From Phoronis australis (lineage: Eukaryota > Phoronida > Phoronidae), in NCBI GenBank assembly GCA_002633005.1, contig NMRA01000190.1, positions 401,625 through 465,624 of the forward strand: DNA of 64,000 nt, read 5' to 3'. This document shows, piece by piece, positions 26,101-39,800 of the stretch. Below the pieces are notes generated by a model. It searched no databases. It was given only the letters and a program-made list of their open reading frames with translations, and had not been told where the DNA came from. Both the position numbers and the translations under genes were made by a program. The stretch's first letter is position 1; each line of letters opens with the position of its first letter.

Positions 26101-29100
26101 TGGTAACTTGGGATTATTCCCAGGTCACCAAACACAACCTGAGGTCACATTGGTGACCTGCAGGTCGCCAAATAGAGAACTGATAAGTGAATGCACAAAG
26201 TTACATTTCCTTTTCACTTAATAAAATTTTCGTGAATTTTCCCTGAAGTTTTAACGTTTTTATATTCTCCGTAAGTTTTCTACCAATATAAGCTACTTTT
26301 GCCATTTTCCAGGTTTCCATGACTGGTGACCCTTCTTTTATTAATTACACAAGAAGCACATCACTGTTACCCTGAGGCAGTGTAGTGTCGAACATTGTCC
26401 CATCTTCCAGGGTACCCGTGTAGTGGACGCAGACTGTGTCTCCCTTGACCGGCTTGTTCTTGCCCGTCCCCTTCTGCAACACCCTCTTGGTGTACTTGGG
26501 TGGCTCCTAAAGCAGACAAGTTTAAATCCAATGAGACAGCAGTATGTTTCCATCAGTTCATCCCATATGGCCATACACAGCCCAAACCATAATATTTTCA
26601 AATACAGTAAAATCTCACACAATATGGCAAACAAGTGAGATTTTAGTTTTTCATTTTTAATGGATAAGTAATAACAAATAAATATTCTCATTTTTAAGTT
26701 CTATACTACAGCTACAATCAGAAAATGATTTAAGAAACTATGGACATTTGCAATTTAGTTGGTAAATTTCTATCAATATACCATCTAAAACTCCACCTGG
26801 AAAAAGTTCAAAACCTATAACCGCAGACTGTGCAGTCATTGAAAACAAGCAAGAAGTGTTACTGAAATTCAATCTCATTTAAGTCGCACCATACACACCA
26901 GGTAGAAAGCAATGAAACCATAATACACAAATGATGGACAGATGTAAACTCCTTTTTGTCCAAAAATAAGCAAGTTATGACCGCAAGTCATACATTGGCT
27001 GCAGCGGCGGCCGGCTTCTCCTTCACTTCCAACTTCTCAGTCTCTTCCACAACTTTTTCCACCTTTTTAGCTTGGTACTCCTCCTCCTCACCATCTTTCT
27101 TGAATGCCTGCAACACAGAGCGACATCTATTGAGGTAACAACAAATTACATATACACATGCATAAGTACCATAAAACAGAGTGCCGCTGAGCATTTAAAG
27201 ATGTATTTGCATGCTCCTAACTATACTAAGGGCTGTTCCAGCAAAATCTGTGTGGGAGGGGGGGGAAGGCAACTGAAATAAAAATTTATGGGTGGTTGCG
27301 TTTGATTTAAATTCAAAATGGCTGGTGGTCGTACTTCAAAAAAATAAAAATTTACAGGTCGTTGTTGTTTCATTGGGCCATAAATGTTTGATGGTGGGTA
27401 ATTTTAGTAAATTTTATAAACAATCCGCACAGAATCAAAAACTGAAACAAAAATGCAACTTGCAAAAAGCTCCGACTTTTTCACTCCCTACGATCTCCTC
27501 ATCGGCATGCCCAAACACCATTTAACCACAGGTGCTCGAATTTCTCGATGGCTAATAACAATGTATAAGAAACATATGCTTTCTTAGTAATGAATGACGT
27601 TAGTGGTGATGGAGGAACAGATAAACTCAAGCGCCTGTGCAGTCAACCACAAGAACAAAAAAAAAATTACGGGTGGTTGCATTTCAAACTTATAAAAAAA
27701 TTACGGGTGGTAGGCTGAAGAAATAAATTAAAAATATGGGTGGTGGGTGCGAAAAAAAGGTGCCTTCCCCCCCCTCCCATACAGATTTTACTGGAACAGC
27801 CCTAATGTATAACAGGAATTAACGACAATGCTATTTGAACATCATCTACACTAAACAAAGTGTAGTTGGATTCATTGAAAGCTTGTAAATGTGAAAACAT
27901 AAAATTCTGCAAGTAGACCATTGTACTAATAACGTACCTTGGGGGCTCACATAACCAGCATCATGCAGTGTTATTTCCCCAACACCACATCACGATACTT
28001 ACTGAGTGACTTACGGAGGATCATTTTCGACAAAAAATTGTTCTTAAAAACATTTGGGAATTTTCAACCTACTTCATATTCACATTATCGCTATATGTTG
28101 TGTTTCTAATTAATTTGGCCACGCAATCACAGAGATAAGGAATTAGCATGCAAGTTTCATTTTAAGGTCATGACATGCCTCCAATAGTAAGCCTCAGAAC
28201 AGACACCGGCACTTAGTCTCCAAGATACACTTGGCCATACTACAGAGAAAGGGTACCTAACAAATGAATGTTTTGCAGGGGTGCTAAAATGGCTCAAAAG
28301 TGATGGGAAAAGCCCAGACATCTTTTTGTTGAATTGAATCTATGATTCTGTGTCACAAACACTTGATTTATCCTTTTTCATAAATTGCAGAAACCATACT
28401 TGACAATTGTGTTCCAAACATGAACAAGTGCTCTATACTTGAAAACTAACTTAAAGGGAAATCATCAGACAGGTGATGTAGATGTACAGGTGATGTAGAT
28501 GTACAGGTGATGTAGATGTACAGGTGATGTAGATGTACAGGTGATGTACCTTTTGCTTACATCTGGTTCTCACAATAGTGCATCGGTGTTGATTTGTAGG
28601 ATTACTTTTGCAGTGTACTGAAAATGGTCAAACTCCCCTAAGCTGGGTTCTCCATGGGTCATTTAATTAGGGTGCTGTGCACTCTCATAATTTCCGCGGT
28701 TGACTTTGCAGCCTCATTGAATTCTCATTACCTCTTTTCAGCATTTGTTAATGTTTATGCTGCTCTTCATAGCCTTAATATCTGTGCGTATTGTGCAAAA
28801 CACATTCTGCATTCAGGTTAGCAAAACAAGATATTTTATCAAAATGCATGAAATGAGTTCTCAATTACAAAAATTTCCCAATGATATGGGACACTCCCTC
28901 CCATGCCAACTCCCAAACTATCTTTAGTCATTTCTTCGCCCACATCTTTATTTCTTCTCTTTAAATTTTAGGAAGTGGAGAACCCAGGTAAATAGTCCCA
29001 AAGTTAAAAAAACAAGAAACAGCAACTGAAACAACTGAAAAAGGAACTTTGATCTTAGCTGTCACTCCGTGTCCATTACCTTGGTTTCAAACAGGTCGTT

Positions 29101-30659
29101 GTAGAGAGCAATGAGTTGATCCTTAGTCTTATTCTTGGTTACATTTTTCAAGCTCATCTTTAGCATGTTGTCCATCTGGAACTAGAGATTTAACAAAACA
29201 AATATACTGGGGTCCACATACACTGAATGTTTCAACACAGTAAGTCAAAATATAACAAAGGACCAGTGCCTTGAGTAACTGTTGTTTGAAATGGTATCAC
29301 TCGAGTAAAAATGAATACATTTAAGATAGCAAAATGATACTAAAACTTGGTCAATATTACATTGTTCCTCACTCATATTGCCATTATATTTGAAAATAAG
29401 TTTTACGGGATATTGTTATCCTAGAAAACGTCAATAACTCCAACCACAACAAAGTGACCCTTGTGAACATTCACATTATTGGAGTTTTTGCTACTAGCCA
29501 AAGTGCTAGCCAAAATGCTAGCCTTTAAGCTAGCATGTGAACTGGGTATTAGAGTGGTTCGGACCATAGAGGTGGATGCTAGTAAAACCACATTAGAAAA
29601 TAACAAAAATGACCACTGCCAAGGAACTCCAAAGCTACAGAGGAAAACGTAAATAATTAAATTGCCACAAGGAGGTGCAGCAGTTGTTAGATCCAAAAGT
29701 CACAGTCATTCATTGTCATATTCAAAGAAATATACTTGGCAAATTTAACTAAGATCTAGTAGGGGTTTTGGAAGAACGGTCATGGACGAAAAGTGCAGTG
29801 GGAGCCGGATCCGAAATTAATCAGTTCTGCTCTTCATATAACAAAAACAACTTTCATAATGGTTCTTTGAACAGTTTGCCAGATAGATAGGTGGATTACA
29901 AAAAGACACAAAATCACTAAAAATGGTCACTATTATTAGTAGGGTGAGCAAACCAATATGGCGGAAATTCAGCAAGAGCGAAATTTTGCCATTTTTCATG
30001 ATTTTCACAAGCTCATATCTATTAGCATACTAAGTGGTGGAAAATGAAAAGTATGCCAGTAAAATATTTAATTTTTCTTCTTTCTAATGATATCCATTAC
30101 AAATAACTTGGACATTAATGAGNCGCCAACATAGGCTAAATATGTGGGTGCATAAAATAGCAACTAGTTTATTGCATTTGCTTTGGAAATGCACAAGTCT
30201 TTATCAAAACAAAATCGCTAAAATTGAAAATAAACACAAACAATATCAACAAGACAATTGTATGCATGTGCGACGATATGGTATTTAGTAATATTTTCAA
30301 CAGGTGTCGCTATCTTGTTATTCCCCTGACCTTGCTAATGTTTTTGACGAAACATCAAATCGTATTATTCTATCATTTTTGACAGTAAAGTGTAAAAAAG
30401 CAATTTGCTTACAGAACCTCCAAGCTTATTTGTGAATATTCGACGTGTCAAATGTCAGTCGATAAATTGAAAATAAACATTCGATAGTTAGATGAACCGA
30501 AATCTCCACCCATGTTAAGAAAACCACGAACTTCGACGCGTGCGAAATGAATAGTACCTGGATGCTAGCATTTTCCTGGAGGAAGCTTGCAATGTCTTTT
30601 TTTGTCACAGCATCCGCTTGAATTTCTTCGTCGCTCCATGATCTTGTTGGTTCCGTCAT
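23101..30659 (-). CDS. FKBP3: FKBP25-type nuclear peptidyl-prolyl isomerase
   Basis: Nuclear FK506-binding prolyl cis-trans isomerase; orthologues bind nucleic acids and chromatin factors (family knowledge). Exons 5' to 3': 30659-30558, 29181-29080, 27107-26994, 26506-26371, 24910-24831, 24017-23923, 23164-23101. All junctions are in phase and GT-AG, giving 230 aa (human 224). The N-terminal helical-bundle domain (about 1-68) has KKDIASFLQEN and ends DLFETK. A charged linker (69-106) rich in Lys/Glu and a run of alanines follows. The FKBP fold (about 107-230) shows VHYTGTLEDGTMFDT, the basic loop KKLNVKSKHKAQPLKF, GKVIRGWDEALLTM, AYGKK and the terminal strand PPNSNLIFEMELINIE. The active-site Tyr, Phe-Asp, Val-Ile and Trp are present. 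Exon 2 starts at TTCCAG, giving the same spacing as human. Head-to-head with MCM9. The stop codon lies inside a 45-bp tandem repeat; candidate poly(A) signal at 22551-22556 (minus). Confidence 0.95.
27187..28113 (-). repeat. Interspersed repeat, copy B (split by a MITE)
   Basis: Reverse-complement relative of the sequence at 1-370, inside FKBP3 intron 2. Outside the insertion at 27230-27802 the two copies align along their length with scattered substitutions and small indels. Confidence 0.8.
27230..27802. mobile_element. Harbinger-like MITE nested in copy B
   Basis: The element is 573 bases. Its terminal inverted repeats start GGGCTGTTCCAG and continue (C/T)AAAATCTGT(G/A)TGGGAGGGGG..., so at least about 35 bases match. 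It is flanked on both sides by TAA (27227-27229 and 27803-27805), while the related repeat at the window start has a single TAA/TTA at the same point. A 3-base TWA duplication with G-rich TIRs is typical of PIF/Harbinger elements (family knowledge). There is no transposase frame; the interior is built from repeated AAAATTACGGGTGGT-type segments. Confidence 0.85.
28469..28550. repeat. 17-bp tandem repeat, about 4.5 copies
   Basis: Unit ACAGGTGATGTAGATGT repeats without interruption in FKBP3 intron 2. It is a simple minisatellite. Confidence 0.85.
30123..30123. other. Undetermined base
   Basis: A single N in FKBP3 intron 1. It does not affect any exon. Confidence 1.
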
Positions 30660-30864
30660 TGTTATTTTTTCGAGAAATCAATCGCTATAACTCACAGAAA
30701 ACGAACATGTGGTTGCCTATGAAATTTATTTTCTAAAGCAGAAGAACACAACTCGATTCTCTCGCCCTCTATTGGGTGGCGCGGTTTTTGGAAAGATCGT
30801 ATTGCGGTCCGAATCTTTGGCTCGGCTGTGCTGCGCTAATAATATGCTACGGCAATAGTTGGAG
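30660..30864. promoter_or_regulatory. Shared FKBP3/MCM9 head-to-head promoter interval
   Basis: Only 205 bases separate the FKBP3 start codon (minus) from the MCM9 start codon (plus), so both core promoters and both 5' UTRs must fit here unless upstream non-coding exons exist. An inverted CCAAT box (ATTGG) sits at 30771-30775 next to a GC-rich GGTGGCGCGG stretch. No TATA box is obvious. Calling it a bidirectional promoter is an inference from spacing. Confidence 0.6.
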
Positions 30865-33800
30865 ATGGAGACACGCAGATTTTCAGCGGAAGATGGACAA
30901 GAAATTATAGGTGATTTAAGCACCTTTTCATGGGAGAAATCAATTGCTTTAGGTTTGCTGCCATATACCGACAAACTGTCATGTCTGTGGTTAATTGCTC
31001 AGGATTGCTGTCATGTATTGAGTTTCTAACAGATTCTCTGGCGCAGCTCTAGCCCAAAGCACCAATGGCAAGGAAAACAATTCCTGAAGAAGCCAACATG
31101 GAAGTCAACAATGAACCAACCACTTTGCCGGGTCAAGCAATCAAGGCAGTATTACAGCTACCTTCTCATTCTGATCTGATCCGACCCAACACTCTAATTT
31201 AGGGCGGCATAGGATCCAATAAACACATGCCTAGGCACTCTAGCCACTAATTGAATTAGTGGCTCTGATTTTGAGAACCAAGCCAACACTGAATAATATG
31301 GGCTAGCTTTGCTATTCAGTGGATGAAACATGCTCTCCAAATCAATTAGGACCCATTAATATTTGATTAGTGCCCTATATTGTATTTAAAACGTTTTTCA
31401 TTGCTTTTCGATAATATATTTTAAAAATGGCTAAATCACTTACTAAAAATCGTTGAGAGTCTCGTGAGCCAGACGTTTCCGCCCTCTCTGAGAGGGCCTT
31501 GTTCACTGACTGGATTTCCCAGGTGAGGTTGACCTGGTACTAGAATTACAGTAGGTCTTACACCTCTGTTAGCTAGAACCCTTTATCCCTGTTCAAACTG
31601 GGGGCATCTGGTTCTAATGTAGACAGTATCCTTGACCTTTCTTGAGTACCAGTGTTCCTCTGTGGCAAGGATTCTGTCGTTACACTTGTCGATGGTGTGT
31701 CCAGTGTTGAAGTCAACCAGAGCAATTGTTCAATGGCCAAGTCTCATGTTCCTCCACTTTCAATGGCCTGTTGAGCAAATGTGTGCAGATAAACATCATG
31801 TCTGTGTCAATTCTCTTATTTCGTGTAAAAATAAATGCGAAATTATCATTTTTCTAATTTTTGCCAGATAATGTTTAATGATATCTACACAGTGGAAATA
31901 AAAAGCAAATAAATATCAATAAGTAATTTCATCTGATGAAGTTCACCTGATATAAAGCTGAGAACAGACAAAATAAATTTTTCACTTGTCAGCCATATTG
32001 TGTGCTAAATATAAGTGAAAAATTACTGTAGTATTGTTTCACCTTTCAAAAATTTATTTCCTTTGCTGACAATGATTATATTTGAAAATAGGTTTATGTA
32101 GAGATATGTTATGATTGAATCACCCCATGGTGATCGATGTTACTTTCTGGACAAAGCTCCGAGTAAATCATCGTTATCATATGGGTGACCGTAATTGTTA
32201 TTGTTAAACCCTGACAGTTAGTATAGTTATTTTATTACAGAGTTTTTCAAGCTGTACAGTATTGAACACCATGCTGCTGATCTTGAGAACATCTTGTTAG
32301 AAGAAGATACTAGTGACCACTATGGAGTTAAGCTGAAGTGAGTTCTGCTCATGTTGCCGGATATACATTTTGTTCCAAAGTTGCAGTTTAAAGCAACCAT
32401 CTTTTGCGCTTTCTGCTTAAATGTAAAACTAAGTTCACTTAAACAATTTTTTGACACACTTTACTGTATATGGTAAATTACTCCATCACTGCTGACGGCT
32501 ACTGCGAAGTTGATTTTTGCTTGTGCTTCGTCACAGCTAGTCAGCCTCACACTGTTGTTATTGTAATGTAGACATATTGCAATATCCCTAATATACCATG
32601 TACACTGAACTGACTGCATGTTTTTATGTCACACAATTCTCAGCTGTCTGTGACGAGCAATTCCAGCTAGGTTGTCTTGTCAAACATTTGTGCCTGTACA
32701 GTACTTGCCGAAAGTAATCAAATAAAATACCCGATCGCTCGTCAAGGTGGGTAATGACCCATCACGACGGGTCATTCAAGTTGCTTTGATTATGAATTGT
32801 ACTTGCACTCCGCCATCACTATTAGGAATTTCACTTAATATGCTAAGCTGTCAAGATGTTTTATGGTGCTTTCTGGGCGTAACTCTTATTAATGTACATT
32901 GCGTAACAGGGAATTCTGGGTCATTTTGTCTGAATACTTTTGGCCTTTTGGCATCTAAGTGCAGCTACATGATCAAGTGCATAAGCATAAGTGTGTACAA
33001 ATGTGGTACTTCCAATTTTGTCAATTTCCGTTTATGTTCCAGTGCGATGATGATATTTGAAAGCAGTGTTACGGTGGGTGATACATTACTGTCACGCCCC
33101 CTGGAGATGTTGCCTTTTCTGGACAAAGCTCTGGTGTTGGCCCAAGAACAGATCTATCATCAACAGAATCAGCCAGCTCATATGGTAGGGTGATATTAGG
33201 GTGGTGGACAGAGGACAAATAGCTGGACATAATGTTTATACACATTTTAGAAAGTTACTGAATCTGGCCTGAAGATGAAAATCGTTAAGTAAAGTGATTG
33301 ACTTGCCATGACAGGAAGTTTTTTTCACCGTCAAAACGATTGAATGTAAAACAAATTTGTGAACTTCTTGTATTGTTCACTCATTAGTTTGCAATTGCTC
33401 TGAGCAATCAGTTTGGTAACGGAAATCATTTTATTTTGCCCGGGTATGCGACGAGATATGTTGCAGAGTAAAACAAGGTGAGGTTGTAGAATATTGTCAT
33501 TTATTGCGACGTAAGTACGAAAGTGATAAAGAAAACTGCAAGATGGGTAATAGTGTTTTGTGTAGCTTCAGAAACTGCTTCGTTATTATTGCCTTTCATA
33601 TTACCTCTTTAATATGTTTATGTGGTGAATGTAGTGTGGTAAAATATTCTGAGTTGTGTCATGTTAATCTACAGTCTGTGAAGGTACACAGCCATGCCAG
33701 GATCACTGCTCTTCCTGTCTGTCCAGAGCTAGTCAGAGACACTTTACCAAGGAGCAGCGATGTCAACAGCTTATTATCAATCACAGGTAAATCTCAACAT

Positions 33801-36800
33801 TGTACAAGATTTAAGGAGACATTTTCATCTCATTCACTACCTGTATTGCAGTTTTTTTAAATTTTGTTACTAAGCTGTACGATACATATCACAAACATTC
33901 CCAAATGATGATATTTTCCGGTGTCACATGCAACCCAGTTGTATTGCACCACACAATAAGTTCCGAAATTAGGCAACTTGACTAGTTTTCCATGATTGAG
34001 CTTTGTCCATGGAAGAAGCTTGTGGGCAGTAGCTTTGTACTGTTAAGAGTGTCAAGTACATTTTGAGGTTGCAAAGTTGTGTCTGTCTGTCTGTCTGAAA
34101 CAAGGCTTTGAAGCTGCATTTTGCCCTGTTTTTCTGACTGCAAATTTAAAACAAAAATTGAATTAGGCATTTTATTCACATAACTTGATATCATGATATT
34201 CCTTACTGTGATATCATTCTATTTCAATTACCAATTCATGTCAAAGCAATGTGTACATGGGCCATTTTCAAATTGACAAGTTTAGGGTTAATTGGGGATT
34301 GACCAATACCAAAACTACGAACCCGAATGTGGAGCATGTACACATTGCCTGTGACTCTAGTTGGTAAAGGAAACGGAATCCTATCATGATAAGGAATGTT
34401 TTGAGACCAACTTTATGAGAGTAAATGGCCTAATTTGATTTTCATTTTTAAGTTGGTGAAATGGGGTGAAATGCATTTGATCATGTGCATTAAAAGCATG
34501 AAAAATTGCAATTTTAGCTTTTATTTTTGTTCCAATTGAAAACATTATTGCAGTAGTTAAGTTACTTAAACACTGTTGCAGGAACTGTCATCCGTACCAC
34601 TACAGTGAGACTACTGGAGTATGAGAGGGATTTCATTTGCACTCAGTGTAAACATGTATTCACAATCAAGGTAATGCCTATTGATGAATCGTCTTGATAT
34701 TCGCTGAGTTGGAGATAAATTGTAAGATTTTCTACCTGTGTGTTTCACTTGCATTTACTGCTATTAGAACTAAGTCAATCTTACAACTGTAATTTCGATA
34801 ACATTTTATTTAAAGTTCAATCAAAATCAAGATATTAACACTTAATACATGTTTGAAACAAAAATAAAACAAAAAGATGGGACAGGCATTTCATTGATCC
34901 TTATTTCAAATTTCACCTGTCAACCAAAATTGACAAAACTAGGGAAAGTTTGTGCCAGATTGAATCCCTAAGGTTACCTGTAATTATAAACCTTTGTCAA
35001 AGTACTGGGTGAATGAGCGGTACTATTGTGATAATTTTTTTCTTCTACAGGCTGACTTTGAGCAGTACTATACCATTAATAGACCTTCCAGGTGTCCAAG
35101 TGAAACGGGGGAATGTAAAAGTTCAACTTTCAATCCACTGTCAAATTCAACAGGTATTTTATTACTATTGCTTGTTGCCATTATTTTTTAATGAATGGTC
35201 AATTGGATTTTTAGACTTTGGTGTTTGCTAAATGGTAAAATATTGTAAGCTTGTCAAAATGCTTGGATTGCTCTGTCAATCCTGTTGGTCTGGAGTGATG
35301 TAAGTCCATTCTTGCTTCCAGCGTCATCTCATCGATACTCTACGCAGTGTTCTCACCGAGATTAACGTTGAACGTGGTGAGAATAGGGGAACACTCTCAG
35401 TCGCAGTGTTCAACTAAATCCTGAAGGGGAGACCACTGCGTTTTTGGTTGATGTTTTTGTGAATAATGAAATTGGAGTTAGGTAATGGTTTCAGCCTGCA
35501 GTGAGTACTAGACTGAGGAATGTGAGGATAGTGACTCAGCATTTTACAGGTTGAAACCACTTAAAACCAGTGTACGGACTCGACTGATATAACAATCAAT
35601 CAAAATTTGAGCACTTTTGGAGCTCAAAATTTGAGCATGATTGCCCATCATGCCCAAAAAGCTTGGTGAGCATGCTGCTCCAATAAACAAAAAAGAAAGT
35701 TTTTGAGGCAGTGTTTTCTGCACTGCACTTCGTCAGAAGACATGTACTTAAGATCATGTCTAAACTCTTTAGTGCGTATCTGCTGTATCATGAAATGTGA
35801 CACACCTTGAGAATCAGTTTCAGTTCACTTTGTCCTGTCCACAGCTCCTGAACACTGTCGTAACTATCAAGAGCTGAAGGTGCAGGAACAGGTTCATCGA
35901 CTGGCTGTGGGTACAATTCCACGGTCCATGTGGGTGGTGTTGGAAGATGACCTTGTGGATTCGTGTAAAGCTGGTGATGACATCACTGTCAGGTACTGAG
36001 GGGTTAGTGTTTAAAAACATGTTACATAATTATGTGCCTTATGTCAAGAATAGCCCTAAGATTGCTTTAAACTTGTTGATAGAAGTGCTGTCAGCTTGAT
36101 CTTTAGTCAGGTTAGAAATGATTTATGGGCTGTAGAAAAACTAACAGTTTGTTATTGGAGTACTTGGTGTGTTGTGTCTGTTTTTCTATCTTTAAAAGTA
36201 TTATGAGGATTTTTACATATCTTCCTTGGGTTTTATGTCTTTTTATTCTATTTCTAACTGCGTCATGGCAATAACTTAGTTTTGTGCTCTAATACTTTTT
36301 ATTCAAAATATCACAAAAAGTTGTGACATAATTCTTCAGGCGTGCCAGTTTTCCTTTCACTCGATTTGCATGGTCATTCTCATTAATAGCGTTTTGTCTC
36401 TCGTGAATACAAATTCCTTTCCCCTCCTGAGTTATATTTGTGTACAGTTAATACTTCAATTATTTAGTGCGCTCTCGTACAGTCCCTTAAAATGGCATGA
36501 AATTCCCTGGAAACAGTAGTAATTTTGACAAATTATGCAAGAAGAAATATGCATGTCTCCTGTCGCAGTTTGAGCAAACTGTTTTACTTGATTATTTGAG
36601 AAAATTACATAGTATGGCTGTCATCAACAAACACAAGATGAAATTTCGAACATTTTTGGCAATAATCAACTTATAAATGAAAATTTAGGCCCTTATTTTT
36701 GTTTGAAATGAAGGAATCTTTACCATAAGAATAGCCTTTGAGTAGAGAATGCCTTCAATAAGATAACTCTTTGTGCTGTTTGTGTGAGAAGAAGACAGAA

Positions 36801-39800
36801 GTTCAGTATTCCTCACTTTTACCTTATTCATTTTTTGTTCTTAACATTACAGTGGTGTAGTTCTCCAGAGGTGGCGCTACTGTGCTGTCAATAGCAGGTG
36901 TGACATTGACCTCGTAGTGAAAGCTAACCATGTACAGGTGACGAATGAACAGAAGAGCCACACACTCGTCACACCAGAACTGGTACAGTCTGTTATAGCC
37001 TCACTCTGTCGTCTGCCGCACAGTCTTAAGAAATCTCAAAACTAAAAACAAGCGATCGATAGGTGCTAATTCAAGATGTTAATCTCCTTGTGGTTTGTAG
37101 AGATGTGCTGATTTTTCAGTTAATACATTGGCTTCCACTCTCATGGAAAACCTGCCCAATTGCAAAGTTTCCATTTTTGAATTTCTCATGAAATATTGAG
37201 AAAATGGTAAAAACTAGTGGAAAATTGTATGAGATAAATAAAAACTTGTTGGGTGTCATACCAAGAGCTCGTGCATTCATTTATACTTGGCATCAATCAG
37301 TAGAAAAAACTACCTGATCTCTATTTTTTGGAGGGAATAGCAACTTGCAGAGATGCAGAAAATAACGATATCCTGGAATCTTGTGTTGGCCTCCTTAATA
37401 GTCACACAGTAAGTTCGCTTGGCTTTTGTGCATAAACTTGTACTGACAGTTCATGGTCACCTAACTTCCACTTAAGTATACATCAGTTTATTGATAGGGG
37501 AGTGTACTGTGGTTATCAACAATTGAAATCACATTACAAACTTAACCATGCACATGTGTTTACAATATTTATTGGGGATTCAGGTTAAGGAGATACATCT
37601 TAATGCTGATCTACTAGATGGCCCTTATGTGATTTCTTTGCTCTTTGTATGCAACCCTTTATGAATTGGGAAGTATGTTTTAATTGACAGCCAAGATTCT
37701 GACTTTACAAACTGATTAAAGCATCCACACAATAATTTAATTCTTTTCCAGAGAGCTGAGTTTGAGCAGTTCTGGAGGGACTATGCAGATGAGCCATTGG
37801 TGGGCCGTAACTTGATCCTAGCCAGTCTTTGTCCTCAAGTCTATGGACTTTATGTAGTCAAGTTGGCTGTTGCCATGGTTTTGGCAGGTGGTGTGCAGGT
37901 AGAACATCTTTACTTTATGCTGCATTGTTATGACTGATCTCTGTATTGTATGCAGGTTACAAGATCTTTTCACATAATTTCTGTGTAAAATAAACTAAGC
38001 AGATGGTTTGTCTGCTTTTATCTTACATTAACTTTTAAATTTTGTCGAGGTCGACGTCGATCATCTCTGATTTCCATGAAGGCCCTTGACACTTTCTCTC
38101 CATTTCACTCACTTGAGTCGAGATGAAATGAGCAGCCATAGTCACAGTCTGCCAGCCAACACAGGACTCAAACTTGGGCTTCACAAGTGAGAATCCACAG
38201 CCTGAAATTGGGCTTTAAATGGTTTCTATGTCAAACAACTTCTTGTTGGAGGATATGATGTCATTGACTGAGTAGTGTGTGACAGAATAGTGAAGCCTGA
38301 TTGGCTAATCAAACTGAGCTTCAGTGTCAGTTAAATTTTTTTAAGGTCACTCACTTTGGACTTGATTAATTTCCTTTATAGCGTGTCGACGAGGGTGGTA
38401 CTAAGGTGCGAGGGGAGGCCCACCTGTTGCTGGTTGGAGACCCAGGCACAGGTAAATCCCAGTTTTTGAAGTACGCCACCAAGGTCATCCCACGCTCTGT
38501 CCTCACCACTGGTATTGGTAGTACTAGTGCCGGGCTAACAGTGTCTGCAGTGAAGGTGAGGCAAATTGGATTTGTTGTCGTTGTTCAGCAAAACTGTTTC
38601 ACTGAGAAAGAACTTGTTAAAAACATAGTCATGTATATTATTTCCATTACTGATGTCGATCGGTGTTTTACTTTTACTGATGCATTTATTTACAAGTCAC
38701 ATTCTCAGTGTGCATAGTAAAATGAAGAACATTAAATCACTACACTTTCTTTGGGATGTAACTTTAATGAAGTTTACAAACACTTGGAAATTGAGTTTTT
38801 TTATGAAACTTGCATAAATGTATTTTTTTTGCTGTTGTGTACTCCTGATGTCAAGAAGTCATTTCGTGATCTGGCAAGAATGGACATTTAAACTTCGTCA
38901 TTCTAGGATGATAAAGACTTTTTCCGGCCACAATGAGAAGTGTTTTAGTACAGTATTGGCATACTCGTTGTATACTACGCTTTGTGTTGAAGTGTTCTAT
39001 GAATTTCATTTTCTCGTATCTGCTTATAGGACAGTGGTGAGTGGCAGTTGGAAGCAGGTGCCCTGGTCTTGTCTGATGGTGGACTGTGTTGTATTGATGA
39101 ATTCAGTAGTATACGAGAGCATGACAAGACGAGTATTCATGAAGCCATGGAGCAGCAGACTATCAGTGTAGCTAAGGTAACTGTAACCAGTGGTCACTGA
39201 CAGAGAGCAGACGTATGTCAAGACTGCATTCATTGTAACGTAGTATATGAGAGCATGACAAGACGAGTATTCATGAAGCAATGGAACAGCAGACTATCAG
39301 ACTGTAGCTAAGGTAACTGTAACCAGTGACCACTGACAGAGAGCAGACGTATGTCAAGACTGCATTCATTGTAACGTGTTTTTGAATGTGCTAAGTGTAT
39401 GTAAACTGCCTTATAACAGTATTTGTAGAAGATTGACGTGTATTGCAGTACAAAGTCAATGAACTCTTGGTGCAAAAACTTTTGTGTAATCTTCAAATGT
39501 CTTATTAGCGTTATTTTTCATCTCATTTTCTACTTGGGTTTTTCCATTTTTCCTCAAAAAAGCCAGTAACTTTTTTGAAAACTGCTTTGTAAGGTTGAGC
39601 TCAACTTGAGCTCATAGTTGTCAATGTTGTATTTATATTTCCAACTTAGTGTGCATTACGTTGTTACAGGTCACAAGTGCACTGTTGTAAAAAATGTAAA
39701 AGCACAAAGTTTTTTCGTTTGCATTTTAAACATTCGTGTGATAGTCGAACCTTCTTCGTCACTAAAATCCAATCTTTTTTTAGCCTCTTTCCAACCTCAA

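Noticed and set aside
39241-39376. Second copy of MCM9 exon 11 as an alternative coding exon
   Set aside because: No acceptor of its own, and a 2-base insertion disrupts the frame; read-through from copy 1 meets a stop.
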